From positions 186,001-250,000 of the forward strand of contig VRVR01000027.1 in the NCBI GenBank assembly GCA_009859145.1: a stretch of DNA of 64,000 bases, written 5' to 3'. Positions 1 to 10,202 of this stretch are shown in pieces. Every line of letters begins with the position of its first letter. Positions within the stretch are counted from its first letter, which is position 1. The notes under the pieces are model-generated. The model had not been told where the DNA came from. It did not search any database and saw only the letters and a program-made list of their open reading frames with translations. This DNA comes from Andalucia godoyi (taxonomy: Eukaryota > Discoba > Jakobea > Jakobida > Andaluciidae). The translations under genes and the position numbers were made by a program.

Positions 1-329
1 ACTGGAGGGTAGTAGTCTGCTACCGACAAGTGAGGATCCAACGTAGTGAAAAGTCGCGCAAACAACAGCTTGCACATTCGTCAGAGAATTGTTGTGGGAT
101 CACTATCGACAACACTCGTCCTGGCTGTGCAAAGAGAAATCCACAAACAGCTGGGAAATGATACTGCAAAGCAGCTGTAGATCAACTCCTTGACAGGAAG
201 ACACGCGGTCGTGACTCGTGAGTCGCGACTTGTGCCATGCTCCATTTCTGTTCCCGGTTTTGCTTTTCACTTCATGGTTCGACTGACCGTCCATGACTCC
301 ATTATTTTTAGTTTCCTAAGCGTCACTTC

Positions 330-1592
330 ATGATCGACTCGAAAAAGATTAAGCGAGTACTCGTACCCGGTATTTTTGGATCTGTTAAAAGATGGTACGC
401 GAATGATTTTCGATATGAGAAGTATTCTCGATGTTGCATGTTTGGTAACGCGGCTCACATACTGCTTCTGACTCTGATTTCTTTCGGACTTTATTTATCC
501 ATGATGTTTGAAACGAGTTGGCCCTCTTCGTGGCTCGTTTGCATGGGCGAACTGACTTCCGATGAATCAGCATGTGCGCCGTACGGACCGCCGCAGATTT
601 TGGAAATGTTTGGCTTGCTGCTGCAGAACAGGACACTTGCTTTGACGGGTACTGTGTATGTCGAGTCCTCGTTTCGGGTTCAGGTTGATTCCTGTGTTGG
701 ATCAAAGTGTGCGTCGATCATGAGCTTCGACACTGTCTCTGCCTTTGTGGATAAGTTGTGTGAACTGAAATATACATACTGCTCGGAGTGGAAGACAGCC
801 GAATCATCCTTTGCAAGCGCTCGCGTGTTCTTCACACTTGGCCTTGTCCTTGCAGTCATGTCTTTAGCGACTCTGTTCTATTTGATGGTTGCCGCTGTGC
901 GTTGGGCTTGCAATGGTTCGAAAAAAACGGACAAAGACTATCGTCGGTTTCGCGCCATGATTCGTGTGATTGCAGTGCATGCGATACTAGTCTTGCTGGC
1001 TATTTTTTCAGTGGCAACAGGATTTGCAGTCATGAGCTACGGAGGTTTCGACAATCTTGGAACGACAAGGCGATCCGATCGCGTTTCAAATATCAAGGAA
1101 GATGCCCAAAACTACTATGGATTTGCATTTGGTTTGTGGCCTGGCTATGCCGCGGGCATTTTGAGTTGTTTCGCTGCCTGTCTGCTGTTGTGTGACTTAC
1201 TATTGCTTGTTGTCTCTGTCATTTTGTTACGCCGTCATCCGAAAACGGGGTGGAAACAAAAACCTGATGAAACTGCCACGGCACTTTCGTCATTGACACA
1301 GTCTCTCCGACCCAGTGTCCCATCCTTGAATTTTCCTGAAGCCACTCCTGAAGACACAGAGACGCAGCAGAAGCCTGCGTCCCCAGGTGGGGTATCCGTT
1401 CATGGGAACGTGGAGCTGGATAGTAACGTTCACGTCGGCAGCAACGTAAGCATTAATGACAGATCTGTTCCTCCGACGAATCCTAGTTCTACCTCTAGTT
1501 CGTTGCAGTGTTTGCATACGCCGCCAACGCCAACTCCGTCAGACGTTTCATCCTTCTGCACCGGCAAACAATCTCATGAAGAAGCTCCATAG
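330..1592 (+). CDS. Four-TM membrane protein, unknown function
   Basis: The 420-residue ORF opens with ATG. Four hydrophobic segments are visible, roughly residues 40-60, 165-190, 210-235 and 270-300. A cysteine-bearing loop of about 100 residues separates TM1 from TM2, and the C-terminal tail of about 110 residues is Ser/Thr/Pro-rich and probably cytosolic. This layout (TM, long loop, TM, TM, short loop, TM) resembles tetraspan or claudin-like proteins, but I see no family signature such as the CCG of tetraspanins. The protein at 41970-42923 has the same topology, so the two may be distant relatives; that is inference from topology only. No intron is needed. Confidence 0.75.
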   Translation: MIDSKKIKRVLVPGIFGSVKRWYANDFRYEKYSRCCMFGNAAHILLLTLISFGLYLSMMFETSWPSSWLVCMGELTSDESACAPYGPPQILEMFGLLLQNRTLALTGTVYVESSFRVQVDSCVGSKCASIMSFDTVSAFVDKLCELKYTYCSEWKTAESSFASARVFFTLGLVLAVMSLATLFYLMVAAVRWACNGSKKTDKDYRRFRAMIRVIAVHAILVLLAIFSVATGFAVMSYGGFDNLGTTRRSDRVSNIKEDAQNYYGFAFGLWPGYAAGILSCFAACLLLCDLLLLVVSVILLRRHPKTGWKQKPDETATALSSLTQSLRPSVPSLNFPEATPEDTETQQKPASPGGVSVHGNVELDSNVHVGSNVSINDRSVPPTNPSSTSSSLQCLHTPPTPTPSDVSSFCTGKQSHEEAP

Positions 1593-2176
1593 GAATTCGC
1601 AACTCAGATGCAAATTCCATCTGCACTGAATTGCTTGCACTGCATGCTCCGACGCTTGAAACTGAGCAACAGAAAACCGGGATCACTCTGCATTTCTTCT
1701 TCCCCACCAACGCATCTAAAAGTTGGCGGTTGTTCGCTGGATGTTGACAGATGCAGACGACTTCTGGCTCCGGCATGGTCTAAAACGCGAAACGCGTTGG
1801 CCTTTGATCCATCAATGTTCTGTCGTTCAAAGATACGCCTCAGGCAAATTCGTCGCAACAAACGTCATTTTCGGGATACTCGCGGCCTCCATTCTTGTTT
1901 GGGTGCCGAGGTGCAGTCATGTGCCCACAAATGGGTATCAATAGGTGATCTGCTTTTTTCTGATACAACTCGTGCGCAGCCAAACCTAGAGATCAAGTAC
2001 AGTACATCAGTCTGCAAACGAACATTCCATTTCCAGCACACGTGTGATCGGCAGTCTCTTATCTCCGGTGACGAGCTCCGGTGGCTGCTCCCAACAGTCG
2101 CTGCCATTGCAGGGAATTGACAACAGAATTCGAATGTGAAACATGGTCTTTGCCTGTCACCAACAACAAAAAAGAA
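1593..2176. other. Intergenic, convergent 3' ends
   Basis: About 580 bp lie between two genes that end toward each other. I see no ATG-started ORF with coding character, no RNA gene and no repeat. Presumably it holds the two 3' UTRs. Confidence 0.5.
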
Positions 2177-3532
2177 TTACTGCATTGCTACTGCTTTGTG
2201 GGTCGCACAAAACGCCAGCAGACTGCTCAACAGCGAGGGATCTGCGCTGCATTTTTCTCCCTGTTCAAACAGACCGGAGAACTCCAGATGCAGTTGCTGC
2301 AAAAAGAAACGCAGGGGCTTCCGCTCGTCTGTGTCCAGCGCACGAATTGGAATTAACGGATCCAGCACATCGCGAGCATTCCGCTCTCGGATTTCAAACA
2401 GGTCGGGCACCCTATCCACCGAGGCGTATGCCTCACGACGAGTCGACGTTTTCAGGTAGAAGGCCACCGGCGGCAGCCACGAGAGGACGTCGCCGATTGC
2501 TAGGTACAGGACTGTGAACACAGCCTGCTGCAGACAAACTTGCAGCCGCTGTTCATCGGTTTCAATCCAATCAAGCCACAGCCACTCAGGAGAAAACGGA
2601 GGGTGGTAATGGAACACTTTTTTGTCGAGCTTTTGCACAAATGATGCACCGGCCCAATCAATCAAACAAAGGAGAAACTGAAAGTCACTGTGCACTTCCT
2701 CCAGCAACACTACATTATGCGGGCAAATGTTCAAATGATGCACGCCATGCTGATGGCACTGCAGAGTGATGTTGGTTAGTTGCTGCAAAAGCTCTGTGCA
2801 GAAAACGAGGGCTCGATTCGAGTAAGACAGTACGAGCTGCAGCGGGACTCCAACGGGCGCCATGCATACAAGGGCTCCGTAATCTGACCGTGCAGAATGC
2901 AGGACCAACGGCACCCAGAAGAGATGATGGCTCCAGTCGTTTTTCGACAGTTTTTCAAGCGCACCAGTTTCGGTCGTCCATTCCGCGAGATTCGATGCCG
3001 GAAAGCACTTGACAACGACGGAGGTCGCCGCATCAAGAGTCCCGGTTGCTATTTCCACGTCATCCATCTGCCCGATGCCATGGACCGGTGCACGTTGCAG
3101 CATCCCCGTCAATTTCAATCTCGATGAAATGGAGAGAGAATTTAGAATGCCAGAGGAGAGCGAAGAGACTGTTGGCGGTGGCGCACCATCCCACCCACAG
3201 AGGGCATGCGGATTACTGGACAACAAGTAGCAAATGCCTTTCATTCCACCTTCGTCGAGTGCAATTGAAGGGGTTTCCAGCAGCTCGTAGTTCCATCCGG
3301 ACCTGTAATCGAGAATGCGCAAGCGCAGAAACACAATGAAATTTCGGTTGTATGCGAATCTCCAGAATAAACTTGTGCAAAAACGCACGCGCAAATTTCC
3401 TGTCACCGTCGTGGGTTTTCGCCTTTTTGGAGGATGGACACAATTTAGTAAACAGACGTAAGATACTTCATTGCACCCAAACCCAGACCATGTACAACGT
3501 TTTTCGAAGGGAACAGGCCAACAGGGACCCAT
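2177..3532 (-). CDS. Divergent protein-kinase-like protein, probable pseudokinase
   Basis: The ORF of about 451 residues shows a recognisable kinase fold. VVVKCF looks like the ATP-binding VAIK lysine, with a glutamate in the following helix (EWTTETGALEKL). The catalytic-loop region reads HHLNICPHNVV, so the HRD aspartate is replaced by Asn, although the later Asn is kept. The DFG motif reads DWA, keeping its metal-binding Asp. A protein with Lys and DFG-Asp but no catalytic Asp is likely inactive or strongly modified. The first ATG is at 3532, only 27 nt after the stop of the ORF at 3562-4119 on the same strand. The first hundred residues have weak coding character, so the true 5' end may be a spliced exon. 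Alternative starts include the Met at 3244. Confidence 0.6.
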   Translation of the reverse strand: MGPCWPVPFEKRCTWSGFGCNEVSYVCLLNCVHPPKRRKPTTVTGNLRVRFCTSLFWRFAYNRNFIVFLRLRILDYRSGWNYELLETPSIALDEGGMKGICYLLSSNPHALCGWDGAPPPTVSSLSSGILNSLSISSRLKLTGMLQRAPVHGIGQMDDVEIATGTLDAATSVVVKCFPASNLAEWTTETGALEKLSKNDWSHHLFWVPLVLHSARSDYGALVCMAPVGVPLQLVLSYSNRALVFCTELLQQLTNITLQCHQHGVHHLNICPHNVVLLEEVHSDFQFLLCLIDWAGASFVQKLDKKVFHYHPPFSPEWLWLDWIETDEQRLQVCLQQAVFTVLYLAIGDVLSWLPPVAFYLKTSTRREAYASVDRVPDLFEIRERNARDVLDPLIPIRALDTDERKPLRFFLQQLHLEFSGLFEQGEKCSADPSLLSSLLAFCATHKAVAMQ

Positions 3533-3561
3533 TGATTGCAATCAGGTTTCCAGACGCTCGT

Positions 3562-4119
3562 TCATCCTTCCAAAAATGCATCGACGGGCTCAAACACACA
3601 TACACTTCCTGGCACCTTGTAGTTGACGTACGCTCTAAGATCATCGATCTCCGCCATCTCGAACGGAATGTGATACTTGATTTCCTGTACCACATCATGG
3701 CCTGCAAACAAAGATGTACCATTCGGCCCCCGGGGATTCCTCCACTCTATTCTAAGCAGATGATTTCCGTCGTCTTTGGATGGTTGACACTGCATGATGG
3801 CAGGATTGGTGAAGCACATCATAAACTGCCCAAGAGTAAGTTTTTCTGCCTCCAACTCTGCCCACGAAGAGTTGTAGTCAGCGAGTAGTTTGTCGCCCAT
3901 CAGACGGTAGGCAAGCATGCTGTTCATGGCATAAAGATACAGCACATGTTTGGCATACGCAGATGCGTTGACGCCCGGCGGGTGGAAGATGTTCAGTAGA
4001 GACACGGGCAAACGAATCTCAAGGTTTCGACCGTTGAAAGCTGTGCTCACGACGAATTCTTCTCCATTGGAGGAAAGAGAGGAAAGAAAGACTTCATTCA
4101 CCGTCTTGCAGGAATTCAT
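3562..4119 (-). CDS. Hypothetical protein or 5' exon of the kinase-like gene
   Basis: This 185-residue ORF starts with ATG at 4119 and ends just upstream of the kinase-like ORF on the same strand. I recognise no family. The sequence is soluble and mixed alpha/beta in character, with no signal peptide and no TM. Near its 3' end the minus strand carries GTATGT (from 3603), and downstream lies TTACTAAATT followed by AAAAAG (to about 3423), which resemble yeast-type splice donor, branch site and acceptor. This suggests the two ORFs form one spliced gene, but no donor/acceptor combination I tried with GTATGT joins the frames cleanly. Separate genes 27 nt apart remain possible. Confidence 0.5.
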   Translation of the reverse strand: MNSCKTVNEVFLSSLSSNGEEFVVSTAFNGRNLEIRLPVSLLNIFHPPGVNASAYAKHVLYLYAMNSMLAYRLMGDKLLADYNSSWAELEAEKLTLGQFMMCFTNPAIMQCQPSKDDGNHLLRIEWRNPRGPNGTSLFAGHDVVQEIKYHIPFEMAEIDDLRAYVNYKVPGSVCVFEPVDAFLEG

Positions 4120-4647
4120 TGCTGGGAACCTCGCTGAATGGCCACCTTTCTTCCTTGGAGCTGATTGGAAATGTAGCCAAAACCTAAGCAGCAACTGACG
4201 GGGATGCGGACGCGGAAAATGTTCCTTCGACTCCGTCCACTCGCAATTTAGCACCACGTTTGCAGTCGGGATTCGAGGGTCAGTTGTTGTTTTGACAGAA
4301 TCAATCGATTACGGCAGTCGACGCCTGACCTACCTGGTCATTTCGCAAAGTGGGTTTTTTCCTTTGAGTTCGTAGCTTTTGAATAGGTAGGACATCATAA
4401 GTACTTAATTCATGGAACTGGAAGAGCGGCAGGGAAAAAGAGTATTTTTTTGTGTTTGAACAGAACGGGGCAAGAATTTGTGCTCGAATGGCTTCCTGTC
4501 CGCAATATGATGTTTTACTCTCAAAAAAGTGCCTCCAGGGCTTGCGAATCCGTGACGATTCCTCCGATGGTGTTTGGATTATTCTCTATACACAAACCTG
4601 GTTGGCATTGGCGGAATTGGACGCAGGCTCTTTTCTTGCTGCCAAAA
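4120..4647. other. Intergenic, promoter side of the 3562-4119 ORF
   Basis: About 530 bp with no supported gene. It contains the upstream region of the ORF starting at 4119 and the 3' flank of the membrane-protein gene that ends at 4648. I see no repeat. Confidence 0.4.
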
Positions 4648-7446
4648 TCAGATGTTTCGGATGTCATCTGTTGTTGTTGGCGATATCGGCAAGGATTCGG
4701 TGCGCTGCAGTCGAATCCACAAAAAGATCGAAACAGAAATGGATCCGACAAGAAGCACCCCGACTGAAATGTACAGTGCAAGTACCGGGGCATTGGATAG
4801 AATCAAAATGGGTATCAAAAATGCGAAACCAGCGCCAATGGACAACGCACATCCATTCCAGAAATTGACGCTTGCTACATTGCTCGGAGCGAAACATGCT
4901 CGAATCCTGACATTGTGATTGAACACGCCAAGCAGGCAGAACAAGGCGACAATCGACGAAATCTGGCCCGGAAAGAGCGGGCCCAATGCAGTTGCGAGAC
5001 AAATGATCATCATTCGAATGCTGAAGATGCGATATTGATACGATGAAGAAAAGAGAATCATCGTATCTGCTCGAAGCACTGGCGTATACTCGTGGTCTCT
5101 TGCCAAACGTTCGTCGAATGCAAAGAAGATATTTGCCCATGAATTGGCAAACACGCTCATGAAATACCACGGCAGGATGACGGACATCGAGGCTAGCACA
5201 TAGGGTTCGTGTTCTGCAGTCCAACATTGGATGGAGTCCAATTGAATCAGTCCACCGTCGGAGTTACAAGAAAGGATCCTGACTAAAATCATGCAACTCG
5301 GAATGAACAGAATTTCCGTAATTTGCGCAACTATTGTGAGGTATGCCACAGTCCAGGGTCGATCTGCAACGCGTGGCTTGTCCCTCCATCGGATCAACCA
5401 TTCAAATCCCTTGATGAACAGGCGAAACAGAAAAGATAGACTGAACAAATACGGACGAGTTTCAAATTCTGCCAATTTCACGGCTTGGTTCAACAGCTTT
5501 GCGTATCGCACTGCCCACGGTTCACACATGAGAAACGGCACCAAAATGGAACAACCAGAAATCAAAATCAGCGCATAAATCACTGCCATTGATGTCCAGA
5601 ACAACCAATCGAATTGCGCCTTGTTATGGACGTGAAAAACATTCAGAACCGTGATGTCCAGAGCATAGCTGGCAGCATTATCCGATCCGTACGGCACCAG
5701 GACGGTTCGGCAAATTTGAAAAACAGCCAAGATTAACGAGAAGAACTGAAAATACAAGCCAAATCGATAGGGAAGTACAAATAACCATCGCTTTTCAGGC
5801 TGTTGCTGCTGACGGAATTCATCAAGCTTCCTCAATGAGAATGCGTTGAGAGGTTCGCAGATGGACAACAGATCCACGTCATGGTACATCGCCATTGCAA
5901 GACAGTAGTATTTCTTGACGAAGAAGTTCACTCTCAAAGTGTAGATCCAGGTTCCGACGAGGGTTAACGTCACACTCATGATGGCTGGAGTCGGACTGTG
6001 GAATGGAGCAAAGAAATACCAAATGGTTCCTTGTGCAACACACACCATAAATACCCACAAAACCTCAATGACATGAGTTCCCAACACCGTTCGTTCATTC
6101 CATGGCAGATTCGCTAAGAGCCGCGTCAGATCTGCCTGTTCTCCCGGGGAATTACTGATGTCGCAATTGTATGTATGTCTGTTCGAAACATAATTGGACG
6201 CAAAATCAGATGCCGAACCCGGGATTCGAGAACGAGACCGTCTGATCATGACGCACACCACCACGGCAGCTAGCGAAAATGAACACGTCACAATGACGAT
6301 AGAACTGACGGTGAGGCCCTCTTTGTTTTCAGAATCATTGCCACGAGAAGAATTCGATGACTGAAAACCATACTGGATAACAGAGATGTAGCCACCATGG
6401 CTGTCGCTCGTACAACACGGAACAAATGGAACGATTCCTGCTTGAGATCTGCAGCCAGGGCTTGTAAAGGATGAAAACGACAGACCTTGTGGACTCCATC
6501 CTCGGTCAAACGAATAAAATCTCTGGCTCTCAGTAGTGCGGTTGGAAATCATGAACCATGCGTCGTCGTCCTCCTGTCGATTGCACGACGAAATTTCGTA
6601 GCCAATCGATGGGATTGTCAAAGAATCACCAATGACTGCCCAAACCCCCGCTCTATGAGACCGCAGTTGGACTTCAGCGGAGGAAGTAATGTATCCGAGG
6701 TGCAAATCATCGGACATGCCCAGAGCAAGCGAGGCCGAGGTTACTTGTTTCGCGGAGTAGAGAGATATCCAATCCCTAGAACTGTATGCTAGCACATGCA
6801 ATAGCTGCGCATCGTCCACAAATGAAACGTAGGGAATATTGCGGCTGTCCACGACCAAAGAAAAATGACGGATCTTGGTCGGCATAGGAGAGAGGGATAA
6901 ATCAGCGAATCCGTTTCTGGTCAATCGAAAAACACATAATCCATCAAGACCTGTGTAAGCGACGAAAGGCAGGTCGATGCCGTTGCTCGAGAGAAAGAGT
7001 TGCGAGTTCCCCACTTCGTCCCCGTCTCTGGCAGCTGACAAAACCGTCGTCCAGCGTTTTTCATCGTTCTTAAAAGACAACACAGTCACGTTGGACGGAT
7101 CTGAGTATGCCACGAAAATGTCTTTTCCGGAGTTCACAGCCAGAATGGGTACCTCATAGATTGGCGAGGTCCTTCGTTCTCCGTCTCCATCTCCTCCAAT
7201 ATCCAACCAATGATTGCTGCTGCTATGAAACTTGCGAACTCTCAGTGTTCCCCCGTAGTGACTATCTCCAAAAGAAACATACAGGATCCCCGAATCGGGG
7301 TTGGCAAAGATCTCCGCTCCCAAAGAATTGAACGAAAAGCGCACAGGCAGTTGATGCCATCGCTCACTTGCAAAACAGAGATTTCTTGCAAAAATCAAAA
7401 CTGCTGCAAAAATGATCAAGAAGGAAATGGAAATAGGAGGAACCAT
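4648..7446 (-). CDS. Large polytopic membrane protein with beta-rich ectodomain
   Basis: From the ATG at 7446 the protein has 932 residues. The frame stays open upstream to 7536, but only through a TTG, and the 7446 start places a clear signal peptide (MVPPISISFLIIFAAVLIFA) at the N terminus, so I chose it. Residues of about 27-400 form a beta-rich extracellular region with short repeating strands (for example FVAYSDPSNVTVLSF and PFVAYTGLDGLCVF) that suggest a beta-propeller-like fold. A TM segment near residue 400-420 is followed by a basic stretch and then about ten more hydrophobic segments to the C terminus. The layout suggests a receptor or transporter with a sensing ectodomain. I recognise no named family. 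Confidence 0.7.
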   Translation of the reverse strand: MVPPISISFLIIFAAVLIFARNLCFASERWHQLPVRFSFNSLGAEIFANPDSGILYVSFGDSHYGGTLRVRKFHSSSNHWLDIGGDGDGERRTSPIYEVPILAVNSGKDIFVAYSDPSNVTVLSFKNDEKRWTTVLSAARDGDEVGNSQLFLSSNGIDLPFVAYTGLDGLCVFRLTRNGFADLSLSPMPTKIRHFSLVVDSRNIPYVSFVDDAQLLHVLAYSSRDWISLYSAKQVTSASLALGMSDDLHLGYITSSAEVQLRSHRAGVWAVIGDSLTIPSIGYEISSCNRQEDDDAWFMISNRTTESQRFYSFDRGWSPQGLSFSSFTSPGCRSQAGIVPFVPCCTSDSHGGYISVIQYGFQSSNSSRGNDSENKEGLTVSSIVIVTCSFSLAAVVVCVMIRRSRSRIPGSASDFASNYVSNRHTYNCDISNSPGEQADLTRLLANLPWNERTVLGTHVIEVLWVFMVCVAQGTIWYFFAPFHSPTPAIMSVTLTLVGTWIYTLRVNFFVKKYYCLAMAMYHDVDLLSICEPLNAFSLRKLDEFRQQQQPEKRWLFVLPYRFGLYFQFFSLILAVFQICRTVLVPYGSDNAASYALDITVLNVFHVHNKAQFDWLFWTSMAVIYALILISGCSILVPFLMCEPWAVRYAKLLNQAVKLAEFETRPYLFSLSFLFRLFIKGFEWLIRWRDKPRVADRPWTVAYLTIVAQITEILFIPSCMILVRILSCNSDGGLIQLDSIQCWTAEHEPYVLASMSVILPWYFMSVFANSWANIFFAFDERLARDHEYTPVLRADTMILFSSSYQYRIFSIRMMIICLATALGPLFPGQISSIVALFCLLGVFNHNVRIRACFAPSNVASVNFWNGCALSIGAGFAFLIPILILSNAPVLALYISVGVLLVGSISVSIFLWIRLQRTESLPISPTTTDDIRNI

Positions 7447-7571
7447 GGAGAAAGATCGACGGCATCCGATGAGATGGAATAAACTCCAGGAAGCGGAATT
7501 GTCGGAAGTCGAAAAATGAAAGTTCGGCAGTTTCAATTTTCAGAAGAGGAAACGGCGCATCGTTATCGTTA

Positions 7572-7668
7572 CAGTCGCGCGAGTGCTCAACTGCAAGACT
7601 GCCAAGACCAAAATCAACACCGCGAAACAATCAATTTTCAGATTTGCCAAGTTCAAGTTGACAACCTT
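7572..7668 (+). repeat. Left terminal inverted repeat of the transposon
   Basis: About 97 bp starting CAGTCGCGCGAGTGCTCAAC. The reverse complement of the right end (9980-10076) matches it along its length with scattered substitutions. The shared core GAGTGCTCAACTGCAAGAC is perfect. Confidence 0.85.
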
Positions 7669-7803
7669 TTTTTTGTTGCGCTGCGGTCTGTTTACTTTTG
7701 CTCTGTCTCATCAACGCAGACATGTGAATCTGGTGGACTGCGTTTTCGATCAGAAATGAACTTCACAACGTAATCTGCATATCGTGCCCGAGCGTATGCA
7801 AAG

Positions 7804-9257
7804 TTACGTGCTGGAACGCTGCAATTGCACACCAAACCCGCTCAAGGCGAGCGGCGTTGCCTGATGAACAGCATTGTACTCCTCAACGAGCTCTGATAAT
7901 TCTTCGTCGCTTTCAGAAATCTTGTCAAAAAACAGCCAGTCATCATTCAGGATCGATATTTGACAAACTTGGTGGCAGTGATTCACGTACTGTTCGACAA
8001 TGTGTTTTCCGTGTTCTGTGAACGCCATTTCTCCAATTGTCACTGCGATGCAGGTTGCAACAACTTGGGCGATATTTCCCGCATCTTGCAATAAATGAGA
8101 AAATTTCCAAGACAACCAAGACCAGCACAATTCAATAGGTTCCACGCTGGAGAATACGGAGGCAGGTACACAATCTTGAAATGCTCGTCTTGCAATGATG
8201 AAATTAACTGCGTTTTGTGGAATGGGACATTGTCCAGAACAATCAGTCTGCGCTTTTGCGGACCTCTGGCATTGACAATGTCTTTCAGGCGGCAGAGGCA
8301 TTCTGCAAGCATATGTTGGTTGCAGGATGTGTCAAAATGAACGCCGACGATGAACCCCAGTTCCTTCGAGCAAAATCCGACAATTGATTGGTTCGCACCG
8401 CGCATCCCTTCTGTTTCAATGAAGGGTGTCGCATCCCGAGTACAACCTCGCCATTGTTTGGTGATGCGTATTTGTCATACCCATCTCATCGGCCTGCGAT
8501 TCTCTTCGCTGTTTCTCTGCAGGGGCATAGTACGAAGCCTTTTGAAACTCAATCCTGCTTCCGCAAGCATGTTGGAGACAACACCATGTTTCAACGTCCT
8601 TCCATTGTTTAGCTCTGCGAATCGTAGGATGATTTGATTGATGCCCCACGTGCCATGTTCAATTTGAATCAGTGCAAGCTGTTGTTTGTCTTGGAGGGAG
8701 AGCAGCTTTGGATGCGACCGACTACCACCGTGGGCCCTTGACGCAATGACTCCTGGGTCCCAGTACGCTTGCTGAAGTCGAGGTTTGAACTGTGCCACAT
8801 ACGCGGAGCCACCTAGAATGCGATGTTTCGTAGCAAGAATATCGTACGATGGGTGTTTGGGATCGGAAATATCTTTCGCCAGAGCGTAGATGGTTCCGAT
8901 AGGGCACGGCCATCTTTTCTTCGCCTGTGCCATTTGAGGCAAATATTCGGAGGATTTTCGAATGCGATCCAACTTCTTTTGATTATCCCTTTCGACTGCA
9001 CGAAGCTGCTTCTCAATCTGCATTCGCTCATTTTCCTCGTTTCGGCCAAGAACTTCATTCCTTGCACTGACCTGCTCTCTGTAATCGACCAGAGAGCGTT
9101 CCAGAACGCTCGGTGTATCAATAGAATTGAGCCTTCTCATTAGGTTTGGATCCTGATCCTCTGGCACACCGCGATGTTGTGCGGGAGCGCTGGCGGGCGC
9201 ACTATCGAGGCCTTCTGATGGCTGCGGAGTGCGTGAGCTGCTCGGCAGGTGGATCAT
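7804..9257 (-). pseudogene. Broken Tc1/mariner-IS630-type transposase
   Basis: The ATG is at 9257. The N-terminal part contains a coiled, charged region followed by a helix-turn-helix-like stretch (KLLSLQDKQQLALIQIE to VVSNMLAEAGL). The frame is interrupted by an in-frame TGA at 8475-8477, continues through the second catalytic Asp (VLDNVPFHKT) and LPPYSP, then loses one base near 8147, where AACCTATTGAA stands for an expected AACCCTATTGAA. The last part, with EPIELCWSWLSWKF (third catalytic Glu), is in the next frame and ends at 7804. Spacing from the second Asp to the Glu is about 34. The first catalytic Asp is not clear. The copy cannot make an intact enzyme. Confidence 0.8.
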
Positions 9258-9408
9258 GTGTGTGTGGAAGGTGGGGGGGGGGGGGGTCCATGACGAATTC
9301 GAAGTTCCGCGACATTTATTGGGCCCTTTGGAGATGATAATTGTTCAATGCTTTATTTTGTTTACAAAGTCTTGCGAAGAGCAGCCGTCCCAATTTCATT
9401 TGGCGACA

Positions 9409-9973
9409 NNNNNNNNNNNNNNNNNNNNNNNNNNNNNNNNNNNNNNNNNNNNNNNNNNNNNNNNNNNNNNNNNNNNNNNNNNNNNNNNNNNNNNNNNNNN
9501 NNNNNNNNNNNNNNNNNNNNNNNNNNNNNNNNNNNNNNNNNNNNNNNNNNNNNNNNNNNNNNNNNNNNNNNNNNNNNNNNNNNNNNNNNNNNNNNNNNNN
9601 NNNNNNNNNNNNNNNNNNNNNNNNNNNNNNNNNNNNNNNNNNNNNNNNNNNNNNNNNNNNNNNNNNNNNNNNNNNNNNNNNNNNNNNNNNNNNNNNNNNN
9701 NNNNNNNNNNNNNNNNNNNNNNNNNNNNNNNNNNNNNNNNNNNNNNNNNNNNNNNNNNNNNNNNNNNNNNNNNNNNNNNNNNNNNNNNNNNNNNNNNNNN
9801 NNNNNNNNNNNNNNNNNNNNNNNNNNNNNNNNNNNNNNNNNNNNNNNNNNNNNNNNNNNNNNNNNNNNNNNNNNNNNNNNNNNNNNNNNNNNNNNNNNNN
9901 NNNNNNNNNNNNNNNNNNNNNNNNNNNNNNNNNNNNNNNNNNNNNNNNNNNNNNNNNNNNNNNNNNNNNNNNN
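9409..9973. other. Assembly gap (565 N)
   Basis: The bases are all N. The gap lies inside the transposon, between the transposase start and the right inverted repeat. ORFs drawn across it have no meaning. Confidence 1.
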
Positions 9974-9979
9974 AGGGGA

Positions 9980-10076
9980 AATAGTTATCAACTTGAACGG
10001 CATATCTGACAGTTGAATGTGTCCACCGTGCTGATTTTGGTCTTGGAAGTCTTGCAGTTGAGCACTCATGCGACTG
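9980..10076 (-). repeat. Right terminal inverted repeat of the transposon
   Basis: This is the inverted copy of 7572-7668, ending CGACTG followed by TA at 10077-10078. It starts a few bases after the assembly gap. Confidence 0.85.
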
Positions 10077-10202
10077 TATTACCACGTAGATGGTGCCAAA
10101 GGACTTAAGAGAGTCATGGAATTGAGTCGAACCGCATTCTGATGAGCACGAGCACTTTGACAATTCTTAGGGTGCTGTAACATTCAATGCCACACATCAC
10201 GA

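Larger units (their letters stand above)
7572..10076 (-). mobile_element. Tc1/mariner-superfamily DNA transposon
   Basis: The element begins CAGTCG at 7572 and ends CGACTG at 10076. Each end is bordered by the dinucleotide TA (7570-7571 and 10077-10078), the expected target duplication of this superfamily. The termini are inverted repeats of about 97 bp at roughly 80% identity. Between them a broken transposase with the NVPFHKT and LPPYSP signatures runs on the minus strand. Total length is 2505 bp, of which 565 bp are unknown N. The element lies in the upstream region between the membrane-protein gene (start 7446) and the 3' end of the Ca2+-ATPase gene. Confidence 0.85.

Noticed and set aside
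9229-10163. Long ORFs crossing the N block
   Set aside because: They consist mostly of unknown bases.
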